Shown one piece after another: positions 17,882 to 25,869 of a stretch of 63,430 nucleotides of DNA. The position numbers were made by a program, and so were the translations under genes. This DNA is from Clostridiales bacterium UBA3953. GTDB taxonomy: Bacteria > Bacillota > Clostridia > Oscillospirales > CAG-272. Within the stretch, counting starts at the first letter, position 1; each line of letters starts with the position of its first letter. Location: positions 1 through 63,430 of the forward strand of contig DGDL01000016.1 in assembly GCA_002385415.1 (NCBI GenBank), read 5' to 3'. Below the pieces are notes generated by a model. It searched no databases. It saw only the letters and a program-made list of their open reading frames with translations, and was not told the DNA's origin.

Positions 17882-19105
17882 CTATTTTGAAGCTTGCGCG
17901 CTTTCGTCAAGCATGGCTGCAAGATGCGGAAACATCGCGACGCTGCGACGCAAAATGCCCTGCATGTAAGCGATTGCCACGCCGTAATTTGTTATTGGCA
18001 CATTCTGGTCGCCCGCGCATTTCATGCGATAGCGCACCTCGCGCTCGTTGAGCATGCAGCCCCCGCAGTGGAGGATAAGGGCAAACTTTGACAGGTCGTC
18101 GGGGAAATCGCCGCCGGAGGTAAACTCGAAATGAAGCTCCCGGCCGGTGTAGTTTCGCAGCCAGCGCGGCAGTTTGACGGTGCCGATATCGTCGCACTGG
18201 CGATGATGGGTACAGCCCTCGCAAATAAGTACAGTATCTCCGTCGCGCAGCCGGTCAATCGCGGCCGCACCGCGCACCGCCTCGTCAAGCAGCCCTTTAT
18301 AGCGGGCGAAAAGTATCGAAAACGAGGTCAGCGGCACGTCGGGCGGAGTGTCTGCTGCGGCTTTGTCGAACACCTGGCTGTCGGTAACGACGAGTTTTGG
18401 CTTGCGATTCAGCGTCTCGAGCGTTTCGCGAAGCTGAATCTCTTTGGTCACAACCGCAATGGCGTCCGAATCGAGTATGTCGCGGATTGTTTGCTGCTGA
18501 GGCAGTATAAGCCGCCCTTTGGGGGCGGATTTGTCAATTGGCGTGACAAGCACGACGATGTCGGACGGTGAAATCAGGTCGCCGACAATGCGCTGTTTCG
18601 CGGCGCCGGTATCGGCAATCGCGGCAATCCGCTCTTTAAGCTCATTTATCCCGATGTTCGCTGCAGTGCTGATGTAAATTTCATCGCGTGAGGGTTGCGG
18701 AATGTTATCCAGCAGCTCGCATTTATTGTATGCTATGATGTACGGGATGTTTTTTTCGCGTATGAGGTTTACAAGCTCGTCGTCTTCGCTGCTGCGCCCT
18801 TCGGTGGCGTCAACGACAATCACCGCGACGTCGGTTTTGTTTAGCACCTGACGTGCCTTTTTAACGCGCAGCGAGCCAAGCTGCCCTTCGTCGTCGATGC
18901 CCGGCGTGTCTATGATCATAACAGGGCCAAGCGGCAGAAGCTCCATTGCCTTATAGACAGGGTCGGTGGTAGTGCCCTTGATGTCGGAGACGACCGCCAG
19001 CTCCTGTCCCGTAATTGCGTTTATAACGCTGGATTTGCCTGCATTTCGGCGCCCGAAAATGCCGATATGCAGCCGGTCTGCGGTCGGGGTATTGTTAAGT
19101 CCCAT
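17882..19105 (-). CDS. hydF: [FeFe]-hydrogenase maturation GTPase HydF
   Basis: Scaffold on which the 2Fe subcluster of [FeFe]-hydrogenase is assembled before transfer to HydA. 407 residues. The N-terminal GTPase has GRRNAGKSS (18-26), GTTTDP, DTPGID and NKCE. The C-terminal cluster site shows CTH (Cys298, His300) and HCGGC (His346, Cys347, Cys350), the CxH...HCxxC arrangement of HydF. GAGGTT precedes ATG 19105 by 8 nt. It is the last gene of the TM1266-hydE-hydG-hydF unit; 86 nt containing a stable hairpin separate it from hydG, which may set its level. A weak hairpin with T-rich end follows at 17858-17880. Confidence 0.96.
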   Translation of the reverse strand: MGLNNTPTADRLHIGIFGRRNAGKSSVINAITGQELAVVSDIKGTTTDPVYKAMELLPLGPVMIIDTPGIDDEGQLGSLRVKKARQVLNKTDVAVIVVDATEGRSSEDDELVNLIREKNIPYIIAYNKCELLDNIPQPSRDEIYISTAANIGINELKERIAAIADTGAAKQRIVGDLISPSDIVVLVTPIDKSAPKGRLILPQQQTIRDILDSDAIAVVTKEIQLRETLETLNRKPKLVVTDSQVFDKAAADTPPDVPLTSFSILFARYKGLLDEAVRGAAAIDRLRDGDTVLICEGCTHHRQCDDIGTVKLPRWLRNYTGRELHFEFTSGGDFPDDLSKFALILHCGGCMLNEREVRYRMKCAGDQNVPITNYGVAIAYMQGILRRSVAMFPHLAAMLDESAQASK

Positions 19106-19133
19106 GTGTTAACCTCATTTATTGGTTGGAATT

Positions 19134-19165
19134 GGAGGTCCCGGGCATTAACTCCCAAAACCTCC
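19134..19165 (-). other. Intercistronic hairpin between hydG and hydF
   Basis: Arms GGAGGT and ACCTCC enclose a second stem (GGG/CCC). It lacks a T-run, so an mRNA stability or partial-termination role is more likely than full termination. Confidence 0.5.
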
Positions 19166-19191
19166 CTGCAGTACAGTGCAAAAAAGCAAAA

Positions 19192-20610
19192 TCAGAACCT
19201 GAAGTCGCGTGCACCCGCGTCGATGCCGGAAAGGTTGCGCTCGACAATCTCCCTTACTTTGGGATTGGGGATATTGTCAAGCTCGGCTAAAATCATTTTC
19301 ATGCCTATCTCGCGAGTCTCGGGCGAAGCGTAATCGTCAAGATACTCGCGCAGGGTCATCAGCGCGTTGGGATGGCAGCAGTTTTGGATTTGACCGCTCT
19401 TGCACAGGCTCATGAAGCGGTCACCGGTACGCCCTTCGCGATAACAGGCGGTGCAAAAGCTCGGTATATAGCCAAGCTCCATAAGCCAGCGCACCACCTC
19501 GTCGAGCGTGCGCCTGTCGCTGACTTCAAACTGCTCGGAATTTTCGTCCTCGGGTTCTGGTTCGCAATAGCCTCCCACGCTGGTGCGCGAACCGCCCGAA
19601 ATCTGGGACACGCCGAGCCCGAGAACGCGCTCGCGGCACTCTTTGCTCTCGCGCGTGGAGACGATCATGCCGGTATAGGGCACTGCGATGCGGATGCAGG
19701 CAACAATTTTGGCGAATATATCGTCGTCTATTCCGTTGTCGAACGCAGACGGGTCGATGTCGTCGGCGCGGCGGATGCGCGGCACGCTTATTGTGTGGGG
19801 CCCGACGCCGTATACAGCTTCAAGATGCTCGGCATGCATTAAAAGTCCCGCAAATTCATAGCGGTAGTTTTCAAGCCCGAACAGCACGCCCAGGCCCACG
19901 TCGTCGATTCCGCCCTGCATGGCACGGTCCATTGCCTCTGTGTGATAGGCATAGTTGTGTTTTGGCCCGGTCGGATGCAGCTTTTCATAGCTTTCCTTGT
20001 GGTAGGTCTCCTGGAACAGCACATAAGTGCCTATCCCGGCATCTTTCAGCTTTCTGTAATTTTCGACGGTGGTCGCCGCTATGTTTACATTAACGCGGCG
20101 AATAGCGCCGTTTTTATGCTTTATAGAGTAGATGGTATTGATGGATTCAAGTATGTATTCGATGGGGTTGTTGACCGGGTCTTCGCCCGATTCGATAGCC
20201 AGCCGCTTGTGCCCCATGTCCTGTAGTGCAATAACCTCGCGCGCAATTTCCTCCTGCGTCAGCTTTTTGCGCGCTATATTTTTATTTTTGTAATGATATG
20301 GGCAGTAAACACAGCCGTTGACGCAGTAGTTTGAAAGATACAGCGGCGCGAATATTACTATGCGGTTGCCGTAAAAGTCATTTTTGATTTGCCTTGCAAG
20401 CGCATATATTTCTTCGTTGCGGTCCTCGAGTTCGCAGTCGAGCAAAACCGCCGCTTCGCGGTGGGAAAGCCCTTTGCGCTCTTTGGCTTTTTCGATTATA
20501 TGGTCGATAAGCTCGGCGTTGCGCTTGTTTTTCTCGGCATAGTCAAGTGTTGCGAGTATCTCCTCGTGTGAAATAAATTCTTCTGCTCGGGTCGATTTGG
20601 GATTATACAT
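19192..20610 (-). CDS. hydG: [FeFe]-hydrogenase maturation radical SAM tyrosine lyase HydG
   Basis: Cleaves tyrosine to supply the CO and cyanide ligands (as an Fe(CO)2CN synthon) of the H-cluster. 472 residues, full length. The radical SAM cluster motif CVNGCVYC is at Cys96/100/103. The C-terminal auxiliary cluster motif CxxC-x22-C is present (CTACYREG onward, ending in the second Cys of NCCHP), which separates HydG from the related ThiH. AGGAAG 8 nt upstream of ATG 20610. The 132 nt between it and hydE shows no gene and no promoter I can support. Expected in the cytosol with HydE and HydF. Confidence 0.97.
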   Translation of the reverse strand: MYNPKSTRAEEFISHEEILATLDYAEKNKRNAELIDHIIEKAKERKGLSHREAAVLLDCELEDRNEEIYALARQIKNDFYGNRIVIFAPLYLSNYCVNGCVYCPYHYKNKNIARKKLTQEEIAREVIALQDMGHKRLAIESGEDPVNNPIEYILESINTIYSIKHKNGAIRRVNVNIAATTVENYRKLKDAGIGTYVLFQETYHKESYEKLHPTGPKHNYAYHTEAMDRAMQGGIDDVGLGVLFGLENYRYEFAGLLMHAEHLEAVYGVGPHTISVPRIRRADDIDPSAFDNGIDDDIFAKIVACIRIAVPYTGMIVSTRESKECRERVLGLGVSQISGGSRTSVGGYCEPEPEDENSEQFEVSDRRTLDEVVRWLMELGYIPSFCTACYREGRTGDRFMSLCKSGQIQNCCHPNALMTLREYLDDYASPETREIGMKMILAELDNIPNPKVREIVERNLSGIDAGARDFRF

Positions 20611-20742
20611 AGCAATGCTTCCTTTCTTCTGGGTCAGCGTATGTGCGCTTACCCGTCAGCTAAAATATAAATGTGTTTGAGTGGGAAGGTATCCCGGAAA
20701 TTATATAGCTTGTCGCCGGTCGCGTGATTGTGCGCCGTAAAA

Positions 20743-21795
20743 TTACTTTTCGCGCCAGTCGCCGCGGGAAACGACAATTTTATATCCGACGCTTTCAACG
20801 CGGCGCTCAAGGCACCGGCGGCACTCGGCGGCTTCGTCGCCGGTACAGATTTTGTTGTCATACAAAAGGTATTTGCTGCGCACTTCGGTGGGTGAAAGAT
20901 TGGGCATGACGACATTTGCGCCGGCAAGCAGTCCAAGCTCCCGTCCGCGCGGATGGATAGTGCCCAGCGCCGTTGTCGCGGGGAGCAGCACGTCTGGCAG
21001 CATGAGCCTGACAATGGCAAGCAGATAAAGTGTCAGCTCGAGCGAGCCGGCAGGCTCTTTGGCAAACGGGGTGGAGTGGTGTGGGATAAACGGCCCGATG
21101 CCAACCATGTGAGGCTGAAACTCTTTTATAAACTCAAGGTCGGCGACAATACTGTCGATAGTCTGATACGGCGAGCCGACCATAAATCCGCAGCCCACCT
21201 GATAGCCAAGCTCCTTTAGGTCGCGCAGACAGCGTATTCTTTGCTCGAGCGAAAGCTCACCCGGATGGATTTTGGCGAAATGACCGGCGTCGGCGGTCTC
21301 GTGCCTTAAAAGATAGCGGTCGGCGCCCGCCTCGCGCAGCCTCGCGTAACTTTCGCGGCTGCGTTCCCCGACAGACAGCGTTACGGCGCAGTCGGGGTAT
21401 AGTTTTTTGATTTCGCGCACGATTGAGCATAGCCGCTCGTCGGTGTAAAAAGGGTCCTCGCCACCTTGAAGCACGAATGTGCGAAAACCAAGCTGGTAGC
21501 CTGTCTGGCAGCAGTCTAAAATCTGCTTTTCTGTCAGTCTGTACCGGTCGGCCGAGCGGTTTGAGCGGCGTATCCCGCAGTAAAGACAGTCGTTTTTGCA
21601 GTAGTTTGTAAATTCTATAAGTCCGCGCAGATAAACGTCGCGGCCATATATTTCTTCGCGCACATCTCGTGCGAGGCCGTATAAATATTGTGCCGACTCC
21701 TCGGTACGCCCGGAAACAAGCTCGTGAAACTCGCTTCTGTCCAGCGTGTGACTGTGGTGAAGTTTGTCGGCAAGGTATTTGATTCGTTCGTTCAA
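20743..21795 (-). CDS. hydE: [FeFe]-hydrogenase maturation radical SAM protein HydE
   Basis: Radical SAM enzyme acting on the HydG-derived iron synthon on the way to the dithiomethylamine-bridged 2Fe cluster. 350 residues, normal length. The cluster motif CKNDCLYC is at Cys66/70/73, followed by GIRRSNRS and the conserved QGGEDPFYTD and LRHETAD stretches of the BioB-like fold. Its ATG overlaps the end of the upstream TM1266-family gene by four bases, so the two are translationally coupled. Second gene of the maturation operon. Confidence 0.96.
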   Translation of the reverse strand: MNERIKYLADKLHHSHTLDRSEFHELVSGRTEESAQYLYGLARDVREEIYGRDVYLRGLIEFTNYCKNDCLYCGIRRSNRSADRYRLTEKQILDCCQTGYQLGFRTFVLQGGEDPFYTDERLCSIVREIKKLYPDCAVTLSVGERSRESYARLREAGADRYLLRHETADAGHFAKIHPGELSLEQRIRCLRDLKELGYQVGCGFMVGSPYQTIDSIVADLEFIKEFQPHMVGIGPFIPHHSTPFAKEPAGSLELTLYLLAIVRLMLPDVLLPATTALGTIHPRGRELGLLAGANVVMPNLSPTEVRSKYLLYDNKICTGDEAAECRRCLERRVESVGYKIVVSRGDWREK

Positions 21796-22049
21796 GCGTT
21801 GCCTCCCAAGTTTGAGTATACGGTTTTGGCGTTGATGCCCGGCAAACGCCCTATTTTGCCCGAAAGCGCACTAATCGTGTTGTGCGGCGCGTCTATCGCA
21901 ATGCTGATAATTGATATTCTGCGCTCCCTGTACGGTATTCCCATACGCCCGATTATATACTCTGCGTACTCGTGCAGCAGGGCGTTCAGTTTCTCCACCG
22001 ATTCTGGCTTTTCAACGATAATGGCTATAATGGCAATGCGCGTTTCCAT
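21792..22049 (-). CDS. TM1266 family iron-only hydrogenase system regulator
   Basis: 85 residues, METRIAIIAIIVEKPESVEK at the start, with the ferredoxin-like/ACT-type alternation of strands and helices typical of TM1266-family proteins that sit with hydrogenase maturation genes. The ending (SGKIGRLPGINAKTVYSN) fits the family. Strong AAAGGAG ribosome site before ATG 22049. It leads the operon, overlaps hydE by 4 nt, and is separated from its promoter by a 160-nt leader ending in an intrinsic terminator. Its ligand and target are not known; a role in sensing iron or cluster status is only a suggestion. Confidence 0.88.
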   Translation of the reverse strand: METRIAIIAIIVEKPESVEKLNALLHEYAEYIIGRMGIPYRERRISIISIAIDAPHNTISALSGKIGRLPGINAKTVYSNLGGNA

Positions 22050-22074
22050 GGGGCGATCTCCTTTGCAAAATTAA

Positions 22075-22116
22075 ACAAAAAACGCGCCCCGAAAGGCGCG
22101 CTTTAATACAAAAGCG
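22075..22116 (-). terminator. Attenuator-type terminator in the hyd operon leader
   Basis: On the minus strand the stem CGCGCC/GGCGCG (extendable by AAAG/TTTT) is followed by six T residues, ending only about 25 nt before the TM1266-family ATG. A competing hairpin, CGCTTT-tgtatt-AAAGCG (22116-22099), uses the same 5' arm and would prevent the terminator. No promoter lies between the terminator and the gene, so transcription must pass through it. Confidence 0.78.
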
Positions 22117-22211
22117 TGTCATACGGGCTTCTCACTCAGAAAAATCTTCGTGTTCAGGATCTATATATGATGTTCCTTGCCGGAAGAAAGACTTGCGGCT
22201 CGGATTATGCC
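22117..22211 (-). promoter_or_regulatory. Candidate riboswitch or sensor region of the hyd operon leader
   Basis: About 95 nt of leader RNA between the start of transcription (~22211) and the antiterminator. It can form CGGC/GCCG around a 9-nt loop near its 5' end and TTCT-gagtg-AGAA near its 3' end. I recognise no known riboswitch consensus. The placement ahead of a mutually exclusive terminator/antiterminator pair is what supports a sensing function. Confidence 0.5.
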
Positions 22212-22217
22212 GACTAT

Positions 22218-22245
22218 ATTATACCACAAAGTGTGCATTTGTCAA
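22218..22245 (-). promoter_or_regulatory. Strong promoter of the TM1266-hydEGF operon
   Basis: Leftward TTGACA (22245-22240) and TATAAT (22223-22218), 16-bp spacer, with TG one base before the -10 (extended -10). It starts just beyond the stop codon of the deacetylase gene. Confidence 0.82.
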
Positions 22246-22254
22246 GAAAAACGT

Positions 22255-23475
22255 TCAGCGCTGGGTGTACTCTCCGATATAGCCCTCAAGCGTGTCAAAG
22301 CTGTATCCCTTGCTTTGAAGCAGCTCGATTGCCCACGGGAGCATTTCGACTGTCGAATCGTATGTTTCGTGCATCAAGATAATAACAGGCTTGCCGGCGG
22401 CGTCGAGTGCCTCAAGCTGCTCGCGGAAACATTTTTTTTGATACTCGACCGGCGACAGGTCTCCGGCTTTTGAGCGGCTCCATACATCGTTGTTTGACAT
22501 TGTCCAGTCGAAAACCCTAAACTCGCGACGTGCAAGCTCGTCCACAATATCACTGTAGCCGGCATATCTTCTGGCGCATGCCGAGCCGCCCGGCATGCGA
22601 TACAGCGAGCAGCAGTAATCTTCGCCAAGCTCGGCATAAACGGCATCGTACCATCGCTGCATATCGTCGAGAAAGCCGTCTTTTGACGAGTAAATGTCGG
22701 CATAATTGTGCGAATATGAGTGACAGGCTATCAAATTGCCCGACTCGGATATCGCTTTAACACGTCCCGGAAAACGCTCTATGGCGTTGCCCACGACAAA
22801 AAAAGTCGCTTTGGCTCCATAGGAGTCGAGTATATCGAGAATCCTATAGGTATTGTAATTTGACGGCCCGTCGTCAAAAGTAAGATATGCTATTTTGACT
22901 CCCTTGGGCGTCATGTCGTCTTTTGGCTCGGGCTGATCCGGCACTCCGCCTACCTTTAAAGTGACGTCCCGCCCGGCAATAAAGTAAAAGTTCTCGTCGT
23001 CCCACTTGCCGTAAAACGACACGACGACCACCGGCGCGTCGGGAACTGCGCCGTCGCTGTCGGGTTTAGCATCTATACCGTAAGAAGCAAGGTATTCGAG
23101 CGCCTGTGCGACATTGAGATTGAAAAAACGCGGGACTATAACATAGTTTTCGGCATCCTCAGTGGCGGCTTCGGTTGTTTCGGCCGATTGGGCTGTGTCG
23201 GCAGTCTCCGGAGGTGAGGTTGACGTGGTTTCGGGCTCGTCCTGCGTCAGTGCGTCCGGTGTGTCGCCGGGCTCGCCGGTGACATTGGCCGGAGTGACGA
23301 ATGCAGGCACTGCGTCATCTGCATAGTCTGCTTTGGGCGCAATTGTCTCCGCATGTTCCGCTTGCATGCTGACTATTGCCCTATGCAGCGAAACATCTTC
23401 ATCGTAGGTGACGGTGCAGGAAAAAAGCGCGAGCAAAACCGCAAAAGACAGGGCAAACAGTTTTTTCACTTTCAT
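22255..23475 (-). CDS. Polysaccharide deacetylase (CE4) with PASTA-like domain, lipoprotein
   Basis: 406 residues. A signal peptide with a lipobox-like LFSC (Cys ~20) is followed by an acidic Thr/Glu/Pro linker, a ~65-residue domain reading YVIVPRFFNLNVAQALEYLA that resembles a PASTA repeat, and a NodB domain. NodB motifs are intact: TFDDGP (~198-204), HSYSHN for the metal His pair, RMPGGS and LMHET. Expected activity is removal of acetyl groups from peptidoglycan or another surface glycan. ATG 23475 has no clear ribosome site; GTG two codons later is an alternative. The downstream hyd promoter begins 10 bp past its stop codon, so no independent terminator is seen before it. Confidence 0.86.
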   Translation of the reverse strand: MKVKKLFALSFAVLLALFSCTVTYDEDVSLHRAIVSMQAEHAETIAPKADYADDAVPAFVTPANVTGEPGDTPDALTQDEPETTSTSPPETADTAQSAETTEAATEDAENYVIVPRFFNLNVAQALEYLASYGIDAKPDSDGAVPDAPVVVVSFYGKWDDENFYFIAGRDVTLKVGGVPDQPEPKDDMTPKGVKIAYLTFDDGPSNYNTYRILDILDSYGAKATFFVVGNAIERFPGRVKAISESGNLIACHSYSHNYADIYSSKDGFLDDMQRWYDAVYAELGEDYCCSLYRMPGGSACARRYAGYSDIVDELARREFRVFDWTMSNNDVWSRSKAGDLSPVEYQKKCFREQLEALDAAGKPVIILMHETYDSTVEMLPWAIELLQSKGYSFDTLEGYIGEYTQR

Positions 23476-23804
23476 CTATACATATTTCATGCGTCATCAC
23501 GGTCGCAAGCCGGAATATTTTGGATTTGTCCTATGTTGTCGACTATATCATCGAAATTTGTCTTTAATGTTTCAAAAACATTAATAAAGTCAATATATTC
23601 GACAAAAATATACCAACAAAATAAATCAAATCATGTCACTACTTTAGACTTGACGGGGCTACATGCAAATATGCAAAGCAAGTTTTGAGCATTTTCAAAG
23701 CTTTTGACAGCGGATTTTACAATTTGAAGAATGATTATTTTAATATATGGTAAACTGTTTTAATAAAAACATTATATTTAAAGGTGTATAATAGAAAAGT
23801 AACC
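23476..23804. other. AT-rich divergent intergenic region
   Basis: Separates the leftward deacetylase gene from the rightward GT2-GtrA gene. It holds a 9-bp perfect inverted repeat (TTAATGTTT/AAACATTAA, 23564-23584) and several TATAAT-like stretches, one at 23787-23792, but no promoter with two good hexamers. The inverted repeat could be an operator. Confidence 0.4.
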
Positions 23805-24953
23805 ATGTCCGACGCCAGGTTATACAGCGCCGGCACGAGGGAGGCAGCAACATTGCAGGTTTTTGCATTGGTCCCGGCGTATCAGCCCGACGAGCGTCTT
23901 GTGACTTTGGCGCAAGAGCTTGATTTTGCCGGTTGCTCGGTGATTGTTGTTGACGACGGCAGCTCGCCGGACAAAAAGATGTATTTTGATGGCGCGTCGA
24001 AATATGCGAAGATAATAGCCCATTCGCACAACATGGGTAAGGGCGCGGCGATAAAAACGGGAATAAGGTATATTGCAAAGAGCGCAAAAGCAACCGGTGG
24101 CGCCGTCATTGTGGTTGTTGACTGCGACGGCCAGCATTTACCACAGGATGCATTGCGCGTGGCGCGGGAAGCGGCAGCTAATCCGGGCTGCTTGGTGCTC
24201 GGTGTGAGGGATGTCGGGCAAAAGATGCCGCTGCGCTCGCGGTTTGGCAACACTGTGACGCGCGCTGTTTTCAGGCTGCTTTCGGGTGTATACATATCCG
24301 ACACCCAGACAGGCCTGCGCGCATTTGACAGCAGCCTGTTTGATTTGATGCTCGAAATTGAAGGTATGCGCTATGAATATGAAATAAATGTGCTGATGCG
24401 CCTTGCAAAGGAGCGTGTACCGATACGCGAAGTGCCGATTGAAACCATCTATCACGACCGGAAAAACACAGTCTCGCATTTCCGCACGTTATCCGACTCG
24501 TATAAAGTGTTTGCGGGTATGCTACGCGCAGCCGACATGCCAATGCTGAAATTTACTGTCAGCTCACTGTTGTCGTTTTGCGTTGACTTTATGCTTTTTA
24601 ATATCTTTTTGCTGTTTTTTGAACGGTATCGCTTTGGTGAAGTGATTTCAAACGTATGCGCCCGCGTCTTTTCAAGCGTGTTCAACTACAGGCTAAATTG
24701 CGGTTTTGTTTTCCGCAGCAAAAGCAGCGCAAAGTCTTTTTTTGAGTATTCGGTGCTTGCGGCGCTTATACTTTTTTTCAACACTGTGCTGCTTGTCGGA
24801 TACACAAAGCTAAAAATAGCCCCGCGGATTGCCAAACTGCTGACTGAAATCACGCTGTTTGTTGTTAGTTTTACCATCCAGCGGTTTGTCATTTTCCGAA
24901 ACAAGCGTAAGCCAATGGGCATCGGTCAAAAAAAAGTAAGCCGTGGAGAATAA
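23805..24953 (+). CDS. Bifunctional GT2 glycosyltransferase/GtrA membrane protein
   Basis: 382 residues. Residues ~12-230 form a DPM1-like GT-A domain with VPAYQPDE, VVDDGSS, GKGAAIKTG and DCDGQH (metal-binding DxD equivalent), which normally moves a sugar from a nucleotide donor onto a polyprenyl phosphate. Residues ~245-370 form a GtrA domain with four membrane helices, thought to flip the lipid-linked sugar. Fusing both in one chain is common in Firmicutes. ATG 23805 has only a weak site; GTG 23784 in frame is the alternative. A terminator overlaps its stop codon. Likely role: supplying lipid-linked sugar to decorate a cell-wall polymer. Confidence 0.88.
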   Translation: MSDARLYSAGTREAATLQVFALVPAYQPDERLVTLAQELDFAGCSVIVVDDGSSPDKKMYFDGASKYAKIIAHSHNMGKGAAIKTGIRYIAKSAKATGGAVIVVVDCDGQHLPQDALRVAREAAANPGCLVLGVRDVGQKMPLRSRFGNTVTRAVFRLLSGVYISDTQTGLRAFDSSLFDLMLEIEGMRYEYEINVLMRLAKERVPIREVPIETIYHDRKNTVSHFRTLSDSYKVFAGMLRAADMPMLKFTVSSLLSFCVDFMLFNIFLLFFERYRFGEVISNVCARVFSSVFNYRLNCGFVFRSKSSAKSFFEYSVLAALILFFNTVLLVGYTKLKIAPRIAKLLTEITLFVVSFTIQRFVIFRNKRKPMGIGQKKVSRGE

Positions 24954-24971
24954 AATCTCCTCGGCTTTATT
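24938..24971 (+). terminator. Terminator overlapping the end of the GT2-GtrA gene
   Basis: Stem AAGCCG-GGAGA/TCTCC-CGGCTT with a short loop, then TATTTG. The 5' arm is inside the last codons. Confidence 0.8.
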
Positions 24972-25048
24972 TGCTTGCATTAAACAGCCTGCATACGCAT
25001 ATTGATGAAAATGTAATGTTCTCCCGACGGCTGAAGGAGGCAATGGAA

Positions 25049-25381
25049 ATGCAGCACGCGGCGCTTATTAGAGTGGCGGCGGCCGGAGTTATAACGGTGC
25101 TTTTGCTTGTTTCGGCGATAATTTGGCTGCGACTGGCAAACCGCATTACAAAAGCTGTGTGTTCGGCGGCGCGGTTTGACGTGACAGTGCAGCTTGCTCG
25201 CGTATATGTTTTTGCCGCAGAACAGATTTTCGGCGACGGCAAAGGTGAACAGAAATTCGAGTATGTGAAAAATGCTCTCGCAAAAGAGGGTATAACGGCT
25301 GACGACAAAAACGACCACGATAGGGTCAAAGCGCTGATTGAAGCGGCTGTGAGAGAGCTGAAGTATCTCGAGCAAAACTGA
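25049..25381 (+). CDS. Small membrane protein resembling LLH family phage holins
   Basis: 110 residues: one N-terminal membrane helix (GVITVLLLVSAIIWLRL), then a soluble helical part with VYVFAAEQIFGDGKGEQKFEYVKNALAKEGI and a closing LIEAAVRELKYLE, which is the pattern of the phage LL-H type holin family. AAGGAGG at 25034-25040 is 8 nt before ATG 25049 and fixes the start; longer in-frame starts would place this site inside the gene. No other phage genes are nearby, so it is probably a domesticated or chromosomal member rather than part of a prophage. Confidence 0.68.
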   Translation: MQHAALIRVAAAGVITVLLLVSAIIWLRLANRITKAVCSAARFDVTVQLARVYVFAAEQIFGDGKGEQKFEYVKNALAKEGITADDKNDHDRVKALIEAAVRELKYLEQN

Positions 25382-25387
25382 AAAATG

Positions 25388-25454
25388 TTGCCCGGAGGCG
25401 TGCTCCAACCTGTCACCGTTTAAAACGGGACGCGGGAGACAGCCGTCCGGGCAA
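25388..25454. repeat. Long imperfect hairpin between convergent genes
   Basis: Outer arms TTGCCCGGA/TCCGGGCAA, then GGC/GCC, CTCC/GGAG and CCGTTT/AAACGG in register, forming a nearly continuous 67-nt stem. On the minus strand it is followed by CATTTTT, so it can end the RNHCP transcript; on the plus strand it could end the holin-like transcript. Confidence 0.72.
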
Positions 25455-25455
25455 T

Positions 25456-25869
25456 TTATATATTGATTTCTCCACGCCGCGTGGTAAGCTCGATTATAAG
25501 GTCAATGTTGTCGGGCTGGATTTTCGCGTCGTGGGCAGACTTGTTGCGTTTTATAGCGCCGCATTTTTTGCAGCGGTAGATAATCATATACCCTCGGCGC
25601 GCATCTGTTTCCGCCGCGAGCGGGACAAGCAGCCCTCCGCACCCCGAGGCTCTGTCGCCTGGGACAATGTCGACATGCAGGGAATAAAGGCAAAAAGGGC
25701 AATGGTCGCGCGAGCTTGAACCGAGCGGCTGGACGGTTTTGTCGCACTGTGCGCAGACAAATCCGTTGTCGTTTTTGATGAAATTCTTTCGCTCACCGGG
25801 CAGCGAGCCACCGCGCTCCGGCAGGGCAGGGGAGAGGTCGCCGTATTTGCGGCCATGTTTTTTAGCCAC
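25456..25869 (-). CDS. RNHCP domain protein
   Basis: 137 residues with two zinc-binding-type pairs. NDNGFVCAQCDKTV gives the first CxxC; RDHCPFCLYSLHVDIVPGDR is the family-naming RNHCP block (here RDHCP), and YRCKKCG gives a further CxxC. Members are small zinc-finger-like proteins of unknown function, often encoded near translation or tRNA modification genes. GTG 25869 overlaps the end of the U32 gene by 8 bp with AGGAGGG upstream, so translation is coupled. The association with a tRNA-hydroxylation protein hints at an RNA-related role, which is inference. Confidence 0.82.
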   Translation of the reverse strand: MAKKHGRKYGDLSPALPERGGSLPGERKNFIKNDNGFVCAQCDKTVQPLGSSSRDHCPFCLYSLHVDIVPGDRASGCGGLLVPLAAETDARRGYMIIYRCKKCGAIKRNKSAHDAKIQPDNIDLIIELTTRRGEINI

